Source of the DNA: Nansenia antarctica
Lineage: Eukaryota; Chordata; Actinopteri; Argentiniformes; Microstomatidae
Length of the DNA stretch: 64,000 nt
Assembly: GCA_963989245.1 (NCBI GenBank)
Contig: OZ022341.1
Location: 57,218,128-57,282,127 of the forward strand
Direction of reading: 5' to 3'
The position numbers and the translations under genes were made by a program. Under the pieces are notes generated by a model. That model saw nothing but the letters and a program-made list of their open reading frames with translations, did no database searches and had not been told where the DNA came from. Below, one piece after another: positions 56,641 to 64,000 of this stretch (its first letter is position 1; each line of letters begins with the position of its first letter).

Positions 56641-57992
56641 ATATGTTTCTCTTTCCACAGAGAACCCTGGCTTGTTAGGGATACAGTATGTTCATCACTC
56701 CCATCATTATGTACAGCAGTCAGTCAAGACTAAGACTTTTACTTTTACTTGATGTAAAAGACATGAGAAAAAAGTGAAGTGATTTAATTCTCAAGGATCA
56801 ACATATGTACTGTATACAGTACAGTATGTATTTCATATACGTCCATCGCAAGCAGTCCAGCTTAGGGATAGAAGCGACAATTAACTGGCAGAGGAAATTG
56901 ACACAAGATCGCATGTTGGCCACAAATACTGGATTATAGTCAGGTACGTGCTTACATCTTGTGAAAATTATCTAAACACTTTAGTGTCGTGAGACGGAAA
57001 CCCAATTTTCATCCAACTTTGTTCTCTAACACAGGCATTGTAATGATCCCTTGATTCACCCGGCGTGTCGGAAACACAGCTTGGGGAGGGTGGGGGAGAT
57101 TATGATGGGCTGTTTCCTCCCCCTATCCAGCAAGGCCAGTAGAGAGACTTGTGGGGCCAGTCAATACTGCGTAAAAGCTCCATTTAGCACTGACGCGCCT
57201 CTGAGACAGGCCCTCCAGAGTGGGGGGTCCTGAGATGCATGCCTTTGACAGAGATGGATGGTGTAGGGCTCCACAGCCAGCAAGGACAAAGGGACACACA
57301 GCCAGTTGGCCTGCACAGAGGAGCAGGCAGGCAGGCCTCCATCCGCCCACCCAGAACCAGTCCTGCACACACAGGAGTCGAGAAGGAGGTGAGAGAGAAA
57401 TTACTGCAGAGGGGAAAAAGAGGAGGAACAGGAAGGGAGGGGAGGAGAGGGGAGGGGAGGGGGGAAGGCGGGAAGGAGGAGGGGGGAGCGAGAAGAAGCA
57501 GAGCATTTTGCTGATGAAGTCGTACCTGGTTTTCTGACATCCTCTGTTTTGTCACTGCATTGGAGGAACTGAATAATTCATAGTAGAGACTCAGTGAAGC
57601 AGCTCAAGAGCTGTCCATTACACAGACATTATTCCTTATTCCTAATGAAATTTCTATATAGCATAGTGACCCACACATACTTGACCTCTGCCTTACCAAG
57701 GGAGACATGGACATGTTGCTGATGCTGTTGCATGGTGACATTGTTATTATAAAGCACGGGTGCATCATGGATATTGATGACACAGTATATGCATCATCCC
57801 TATAGAAAAGATAAGAGGCATAATTCAGTTGACAATTCCAACTCACATGTAATATCTAACCACAGACAATAAGAAGCAGATGATTACTATTTTGAATTAT
57901 AATCTAAAGTAATCCTATGGTAATGTAGAACTTTGAATTAATTCATATTAATTCTATTCACGTTTTGCACACTTGTTTCCATCTGCAAAAAT
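56641..57992. other. Non-coding, partly GC-richer stretch
   Basis: 56760-56900 shows nothing. 57050-57380 is GC-richer than its surroundings, with open frames on both strands that cannot all be real. It ends in the purine tract listed next. 57600-57990 shows nothing. Confidence 0.4.
57375..57502 (+). repeat. Purine-rich tract with G-quadruplex potential
   Basis: Almost only A and G. From about 57435 to 57490 at least five G-runs of three or more are separated by one to six bases, which meets the usual quadruplex pattern. The opposite strand is a Pro/Ser-coding pyrimidine shadow. Confidence 0.8.
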
Positions 57993-58907
57993 ATGGACCT
58001 CCCTCCCACCAAACCATCAGCAGAAAAACCAGGGAAAGCACCATCTAAGGAGATGGGTCACTGGCCACCCAGGATACGGACATCCACTGTACTGAATACC
58101 ATCAGAAGAGGGAGAGGACCAACTATCCTCAAGGCCACCAGAGGGAGACACAGAGCAGCCGCCTTCACCAGAATTCATCGTCACTCTACCACCAGCAGGT
58201 GGGGACATGGAGCAGTCAGCACGGCCAGAGATCATCGTAATATCACCGGCAGAGGGCAACGAGGAGCAGATACCAACACTCCCAACTAGGGGTGCAACGG
58301 TTCTGTTGGCCCACGGTTCGGTATGAACCTCGGGTTTTGGTTCGGTTTCGGTACGTGTTTTGTGTGTAAGAAGAAGGAAAATGCTACTATTTATTTACAA
58401 ACTGCTACTTTGCTTTATTTTGCTTATACTTATGGAACTTTAACATTTAGACACATTCCAGAATATATCTGGTATATTGTATAATACACGCGTGAAGCAT
58501 TTCTGCGACACGCGTTTCTGTTCACTGTTTTTGTTCCCTCATCGCTGTATTCAATGCCAAAACCAGAATGAATGACCCCACAACGCAGATTTGTAGCAAT
58601 CCGTGGCTTCCTCAAACTGTTGCCATGTTCTCAACTCCGCTTGCCATGAACAAATATTTGAACAAGAAGCAACTGCGTTCCAGACCAACTAGATATCTGA
58701 CTTTGAATGAAACGCAACATAAACCGAAAACCGCCATGGTTCACTAGTGTATTGAACCGTGGAAGGGGATCTGTACGGTTCAATATGAAACCGAGAACCG
58801 TTGCACAGCCTACTCCCATCGCAGTACACTGTCCTACCAGGTACCAAGGAAGACCTGTTCCCAGAATTGGGTACGGACTTGAACATTATTATATTGATCC
58901 ACGTTGA
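57993..58907 (+). pseudogene. Reading frame interrupted by a hAT element, unassigned
   Basis: An open frame from 57993 (98 codons, Arg-rich) enters the hAT element at 58286. Leaving out the element and one target copy (534 bp, a multiple of three), the same frame continues to a stop at 58905-58907, ending ...YYIDPR. A second frame over about 58125-58285 also stays open and shows imperfect ~19-residue repeats (PEFIVTLPPAGGD, PEIIVISPAEGN). Which frame was coding is unclear. With TATA-bearing sequence downstream (59254), the arrangement resembles the 3' part of an LTR retroelement, but no protease, polymerase or integrase motif is present. Function unknown. Confidence 0.35.
58278..58819. mobile_element. 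hAT-like MITE (hAT-4), 526 bp
   Basis: Element 58286-58811 with ends CTAGGGGTGCAACGGTTC and (reverse complement) AGGCTGTGCAACGGTTC. It is flanked by 8-mers ACTCCCAA (58278-58285) and ACTCCCAT (58812-58819), one mismatch. GGTGCAACGGTTC starts are common in fish hAT MITEs. No transposase. Confidence 0.8.
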
Positions 58908-60280
58908 ACCACATGATTAACAACAATGGGTCACCAATGGGTCACCATTGGTAACATCCAGAGAGGAAATTAGTTGCGCAAACCAGTTGATGGTTGCGAA
59001 AGAGTTGTGCAAACCGGATTGATGGTTGCAAAATATAACCCCTGCTGGCTTAGGAGTTCCCCTTTTTACCAAAATATGTCTCAGGGCAGTGGCAACTTTT
59101 GACCAGATGGTCTCCGGGAGACTTCCTCTCTTTAGTCAAGATGGCGCTGGAGAAGGAAATCCCCCAATTAGCTTGAAGGGACTTTCCAGAGAAAAGGGAA
59201 GTAAAACCTATTGGCTATAAGGGGTAAGATGAGAATGACGCGACAGACTACAGTATAAAAGAGGATGTCTCAGCCATTCAAACGGACTCTTCGCTTGGAA
59301 ACTAGCGCGTTAAGACCTATTCAAAGCCTTGCGGTGTATGAATCTTGGATAGACCACAAGTCTTGACACTTGAAAGCTATTCTGTCTTCAAGCCAATAGA
59401 TTGAAGAGTCCCCAGCCTGGAGCTGGTCTACTTATAGGGCTTTCACACTGAAAAAAAAAAAGTTCTGGTTCGCGTTCAGGAACCTCCGAACCTTGGTCCT
59501 GTCTGGCGAACCAACCCACGCTCATACTAGTGTAACCAGAACCATCCGCGTCATCAACGATGGGTGTTGAAGGGGCGGGATAAACAAAAATGGCACAAGT
59601 AGATGGCAGCTACTTCACTGGAAATGAGGATAATATCTTCCACTACAGTATCTGAAATAAAGACTATTTTCTATGAAACAAAACAAAAGACACTTTTTTC
59701 ACGCGTTCTCTTACTAACCAGCTGCTCCATTACTGGAATAGAAATGGTTTACGAAATCTGCATTCACGTGTGTGTGTGTGTGTGTTTGCTGAGCATGTGA
59801 GGAAGATAGAGAGAATGAGGAAACTTTTGATAATTGTTTTGATCACTAATGATTAGATTTAGATTAGATTACATTTTGTCTCCTTCCTTCTTGCTGGTCT
59901 TTGCAGGCTAGAATATGGCACACCCACTGACGACGTGACTGTTCTACGTTTTGGTTCCCGCTTGAGAACCACTATTTTCTGGTTCCCGCTACGAACCAAC
60001 TTTTCAGTCTCCGAACCAATTGAGTTTCGGTCTGAACGCGTCGGCCAGTTCCAGACTTGGTTCGCGAACACGAACCGGAACAGTTATTTGCCGGTGTGAA
60101 AGCCCTATTAGACTTCGAATATTTGTGGGATCGGCATCGCCTGTATGGGGGAAGCGATACTTACTCTCGGCTGAGAGTTGGGATTGGACTCTAAGTGTGA
60201 CCGGCTACGGCTGTCATCTTTATCACTGCCATGCACCCAAATACATCATGGGCATGCTTGTAATATTCACACCAGGTCCA
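58908..60280 (+). other. Possible LTR-like sequence, split by a MITE
   Basis: From about 58920 the sequence shows GGGTCACCAATGGGTCACCA, then a TATAAAA box at 59254-59260. A transcript-leader-like stretch continues on the other side of the MITE (60111 on). This is the order U3-TATA-R expected of an LTR, but I found no matching second LTR, primer-binding site or clear TG...CA limits. Tentative. Confidence 0.25.
59432..60110. mobile_element. PIF/Harbinger-like MITE, 673 bp
   Basis: Element 59435-60107 between TTA at 59432-59434 and 60108-60110. Ends TAGGGCTTTCACAC and its exact inverse, with GGTTCGCG-containing subterminal repeats on both sides. It shares internal sequence with 36400-36830 and 37200-37240. 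It contains a short (GT)n at 59769-59785. Confidence 0.82.
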
Positions 60281-60288
60281 CTGGTACT

Positions 60289-60430
60289 GAACTCCTGACG
60301 GTCCCAGAAGCCAGGACCAAGAGATATGGAGACAGCTTTCAGTATATATGCTCCCAGATTATGGAACACCCTACCTGAGAGCCTGAGGCCTAGGCTATAT
60401 GACAAAAAAACAGCAACGAAACACAATTTC
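60289..60430 (+). pseudogene. LINE reverse transcriptase tail remnant
   Basis: About 40 codons split by a frameshift near 60333: LTVPEARTKRYGD, then AFSIYAPRLWNTLPESLRP. The 'R(T)K.YGD.AF...AP.LWN.LP..LR' pattern is characteristic of the C-terminal end of fish LINE ORF2. No flanking tail identified. Confidence 0.65.
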
Positions 60431-60643
60431 GATCTCTGGCCAACACGTTTTTTCATTGTCGTGCAAAATAATCTCTGGCCACATGGAACCGTGTATTCAG
60501 GTACACTGGGCATGCTCGTACTGGTAGACCCAGAAAATGGTTCAAATATAATTGAGACAGTACCGTAAAAGAATAGAAATTCATACATTTTCATTCATTC
60601 GTTAGTATTGTCAACTCCTGATCAAACTCCTCTCCACTTACAT

Positions 60644-61246
60644 TACCGTATTTTCCGGACTATAAGTCACACTTTTTTTCATAGTTTGGCTGGTCCTGCG
60701 ACTTATAGTCAGGTGCGACTTATATATCAAAATATATATAAAATTTAATATTGACTGACATGAACCAAGGAGTAAACATTACCGTCTACAGCCGTGAGAG
60801 GGCGCTCTGGGCCGCTCTGGGCTTGTGACAACTATATGCTGCTCCTGTACCACTGAAGAAATGATATGAAACATTAACGGAAGCTTGGTGAACTTGCTTA
60901 CCGGTAACTTGCTTGTTGGACTCGCTGGCTTGTTATGTTAATTTAGCCTATTCAGCCTCCCAGGTATGTTCTTTATGCTATTGTGTAGCTGAATAACTGT
61001 TAATGTGTTACGTTAACATACCGGACACCTATTCAGCCTGTTGTTCTGTGTGCTATTGTGTAGTTGAATAACTTACCTTTCCAGATTAAATGTCTGTTCT
61101 TGGTCTTGGAATTTGTGAAATACATTTCTAAATAAATGCGATTTATAGTCCAGTGCGACTTATATATGTTTTTTTTCCTCTTCATGGCACATTTTTTGAC
61201 TGATGCGACTTATACTCCGGAGCGACTTAGTCCGGAAAATACGGTA
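60644..61246. mobile_element. MITE with CCGTATTTTCCGGACTA termini, 599 bp
   Basis: Element 60646-61244 between TA dinucleotides. Ends CCGTATTTTCCGGACTA and its near-inverse. Subterminal GCGACTTATA repeats occur on both sides, three or more copies. A very common vertebrate/fish repeat type; TA duplication would fit Tc1/mariner but I do not assign it. Confidence 0.82.
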
Positions 61247-62483
61247 CCTCTGCATCCAAGATATGGAATGTATATGTTATTCATCTGTGTAAATTTAGGT
61301 TGTATAAAAAGAGCTGGTGCATAATAAACTTTATGATAATTGTTGAAGTGCCACTTGCTAAGATGTTTCTAAGAAGATAAATAATATCACAGCACTGGTT
61401 TATCAAGTGTAGGCTATTTATAGAACAAGTTGGTTGGGTCGCACCCAATGCGCACATACATCAATCAATCAATCAAACTTTATTTATACAGCATATGGAT
61501 GTTACGTGCCTTTGATGTGCATCAATGTCCATCTTAGTTGCTGCTTTATCTTCTTTGGTCTTTGTGAAGCGCATTGGGTCACATTTTGTGAGAAATGCGC
61601 TATACTTTTTACATTTTATTTAACCTTTATTTAACCAGGCAGGCCAATAAGAACTCATTCTTATTTGCATTGGCGGCCTGAAATATACTAATACAATTTG
61701 ATTTGATTTCATGTTGATTTTGGCTTTAGTCATAAGAACTCTAAATATCAGATTTCAGCCTAATCTGAATCTGAATCTGGGATCATATTCTTCTTGAATG
61801 CATGCCATTTGTAGACCTTTGGTGCAAATTGTTTAATCATCAACACACAAAACCACAGAAGAAGAAGGAAATTACGATTGATTCTTTGAACAACTTCAGT
61901 GAAATGTGATGTAATTTATACCATAAATATTTAAGAACCATTACCAAGACATGCAACTCGAATGCTACTCTACAGTTACAGTATATAGCAAAAAGAGCAG
62001 CAACAAAAAAACAAGTTCAGAAGCCAGTTACCGCAGGGTCTCCGTGGGGGCAACCTTTTTATCAAGCTTGGGAAACCCAGGAACGACACTTCATCCTTCT
62101 CTTTCCTCCTCCTCGTCAATGCCGCGTGTGTTATTGTTTAGTGTTGTCTTTCCCAGCCACATACAGACAGAATGCGTTGCCCTCCGTGAGCGCACTTATT
62201 ACAAAATGTTCTGCACAGCTCAAAGTAAATACTGCGACAGGCATGTATGGTAAAAAAAAAACTAAAAAGAATGTCAAATGTTCTTAGAATAGAATCATTT
62301 GCAAGGGAGGGTATCATTATACTTTTGTAGAACCGGTGTAGGTACCATATTTTCCACCCTGCCATATTTTCCCAATTTTCCGGTTCCGGTCATAGGTTCT
62401 GCCCTTTCCGGCCATAGGTAGCGCTATGATTCGCTATGATTCGCGATGTCAACGATGACAACGAAGACCCGTTAGTAGATCTG

Positions 62484-62490
<7 letters not shown>
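61245..62490. other. Mostly non-coding; short retroposon tails at 61461-61690
   Basis: 61700-62340 shows no recognised family. 62340-62460 has a repeated TTCGC/TATGATTCGC motif but nothing else. Confidence 0.4.
61461..61690. mobile_element. Two adjacent retroposon tails
   Basis: (AATC)n followed by AAACTTTATTTATACAGCAT (minus-strand tail) and GAAGCGCATTGGGTCACATT...AAATGCGCTATAC. Then TTTATTTAACCTTTATTTAA CCAGG, a second tail type. Both are frequent at fish LINE/SINE 3' ends. Confidence 0.5.

Positions 62491-62549
<59 letters not shown>
62491..62549. repeat. (GT)n microsatellite at the LINE 3' end
   Basis: About 59 bp of GT adjoining the 3' end of the L2-type LINE, where the related copy at 39690 has its (CATT)n tail. 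Confidence 0.95.
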
Positions 62550-62551
<2 letters not shown>

Positions 62552-64000
62552 CATTTAGGAGGGGTGGCTCCCCTGGTGTTAGGAAAAAAAAAAAAAAAAA
62601 ACTTAAAAAAAAACACAAGAAGGGAAGGAGCTGGTTTACATAAATAAAGGCTATGTACACTATCCACTATACTATACTGTACAGATAGACGACTAGGGTT
62701 GTCATATTGCACATAGTGTTATTGCACATTTATTTAAAGTGTCGCAGTTTGCAGGCTTGAAATGTACATATTTGTGCCTCAGCACTACACCAGATTTTTT
62801 CAGTCCAGCAGCTGCCATCAATCCGTCCAGACTGTCCAGGGCCCAGAACCTAGGTCTTTGCTGTGTTCAGGGCCTGGACGGCCCTGTGGTAGAAGCTGTT
62901 CTTCAGTCTGTTTGTAATTGCTGCCATGGTCCTGAACCGCCTTTTCGAGGGCAGCCGGGTAAAGTGTTCGTACCCAGGGTGGGTTGGGTCCCTGGAGATC
63001 TTGGAGGCCTTCCTGAGACAGCGTGTGTTGTACAGCTCTTCCAGAGAGGGGAGGGGGGCGCCGGTGATCTTCTGGGCTGTTCTCACGACTCTCTGTAGCG
63101 CATTTCTCTCTGCGGTTGTGCAGCTGGAGAACCAGTTGCAGATGCCGTAGGTGAGGATGCTCTCCACTGCGCCGCGGTAGAAGGTCACCAGTATCTCCTG
63201 CTTGCTGTGTTCCTTCCTGAGGACTCTCAGGATGTATAGCCGCTGTTATGCCTTCTTGATGGTGGCTTTTGTGTTGTCCTTCCAGGTCAGGTCATCCTGC
63301 ATGTGCACCCCCAGGAATCGGAGGGTTGAGACTCTCTCCACGCTCTCTCCATCGATGAGCAGGGGCTGGGGGGACCCAGTGCTGAGTCTGAGGGCTGTGG
63401 AGGTGTGGGGGCCCACCCGCACCCTCTGGGGGCGGTCGGTCAGGAAGTCCTTGATCCATGCACATATAGAGTGTGATAGACCCAGGTCTAGTAGTTTGGT
63501 CACTAGCCTGTCTGGAAGGAGTCCACAAAGTCCACAAAGAGCAGTCTCGCGTAGCTGTTTCCCCTCTCCAGGTGGGATAGAGTGGCGTGGAGAGTCGTCG
63601 CGATGGCGTCCTCTGTGGACCTGTGGGCTCTGTAGGCGAACTGGTATGGTTCCAGGTTGGGGGGGAGGCGTGTGAGTATGTGGGCCCGGACTAGTTTCTC
63701 GAAGCACTTCATGATGATTGGTGTGAGTGCCACCGGGCGGTAGTCGTTTAGGCAGCTCACCGTGCTTTTCTTCGGGACTGGGATGATAGTTGAGGTTTTC
63801 AGGCAGGGTGGGATGGTGGCCTGGGACAGGGACTGGTTGAAGATGTTGGTGAAAACCCCGGCCAGCTGGTCGGCGCAGTCCCTCAGCACCCGTCCCAGGA
63901 CGCCATCCGGCCCCGAGGCTTTCCTGGGGTCCACCGCCTTCAGCACGCGTCTCACTTCATGCTCTGTGAGGGTGAGGCTGCTGAGAGCTGGAGAGAGTGG
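62550..64000 (-). mobile_element. L2/Maui-type LINE, runs off the window
   Basis: Minus-strand LINE with 3' UTR at 62550-62849 (shared with 39310-39650), then ORF2. It continues beyond 64000. An A/T homopolymer pair lies at 62583-62610. Confidence 0.88.
62850..63985 (-). pseudogene. L2-type LINE reverse transcriptase, lacking the FADD box
   Basis: From 63955 leftward: VLKAVDPRKASGPDG and VPKKSTVSCLNDYRPVALTP (fingers), then FAYRAHRSTEDAI, then LLFVDF with the first catalytic aspartate. A small rearrangement shifts the frame near 63525. The next frame runs PDRLVTKLLDLG...WIKDFLTDRPQ, then LRLSTGSPQ joined directly to PLLIDGESVERVSTLRFLGV. In the family about 70 residues, including the FADD active site, lie between those two motifs, so an internal deletion near 63365 removed them. 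The last part (62850-63188) is the thumb/tail, VESILTYGICNWFSSCTTAE to ALNTA. It cannot polymerise. Confidence 0.9.

Noticed and set aside
57123..57555. Overlapping 120-codon frames on both strands
   Set aside because: Strand-biased purine composition suppresses stops; none resembles a protein.

Overview
The window looks like teleost fish genomic DNA: AT-rich, gene-poor, full of long dinucleotide microsatellites, and packed with DNA transposons and 5'-truncated non-LTR retrotransposons of the kinds common in ray-finned fish (Tc1-like, hAT-like, PIF/Harbinger-like, piggyBac, L2/CR1-type LINEs). There is no bacterial-style gene organisation, no CRISPR array, and no host protein-coding gene that I can recognise. 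Species is not determinable by eye.

The one convincing intact gene is a piggyBac (PGBD4-like) transposase at 27.87-30.25 kb, in two exons. It sits in a complete 3.06-kb transposon (27646-30702) with TTAA duplications, terminal inverted repeats (TIRs), a TATA box and a poly(A) signal. Catalytic aspartates and the C-terminal cysteine/histidine domain are all present, so this copy may be recent and possibly functional.

Most of the rest is nested mobile DNA. (1) 2.84-6.60 kb: a TTAA-flanked MITE split by a copy of an unclassified family whose termini begin TGTGACA (here 'TGTGACAG family'), itself split by a hAT element. (2) 7.22-7.79 kb: a short TGTGACAG copy. (3) 13.82-14.16 kb: a second copy of the TTAA MITE, followed by a 4.85-kb inverted-repeat structure (14.16-19.01 kb) holding a LINE fragment, a Tc1-like element and a GC-rich repeat. 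(4) 19.08-19.93 kb: a deleted Tc1-like element. (5) 25.9-34.2 kb: tandem TGTGACAG copies in inverted orientation to the first, carrying two hAT elements, the piggyBac and a LINE. (6) 35.98-37.24 kb: two more TGTGACAG copies and a decayed hAT transposase. (7) 48.79-53.15 kb: a five-level nest (TGTGACAG element > Harbinger-like element > Tc1-like element > LINE > MITE). (8) 54.99-61.24 kb: several TIR elements and a broken reading frame. (9) 62.55-64.0 kb: an L2-type LINE on the minus strand that has lost its FADD catalytic box.

The 19.9-25.9, 37.2-48.8 and 9.9-13.8 kb blocks appear single-copy and non-coding; a few balanced-composition stretches with homeodomain-like TAATTA cores could be conserved non-coding elements, but that needs alignment. 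Boundaries of TIR elements were read from matching ends and target-site duplications (TSDs); LINE 5' limits are approximate.
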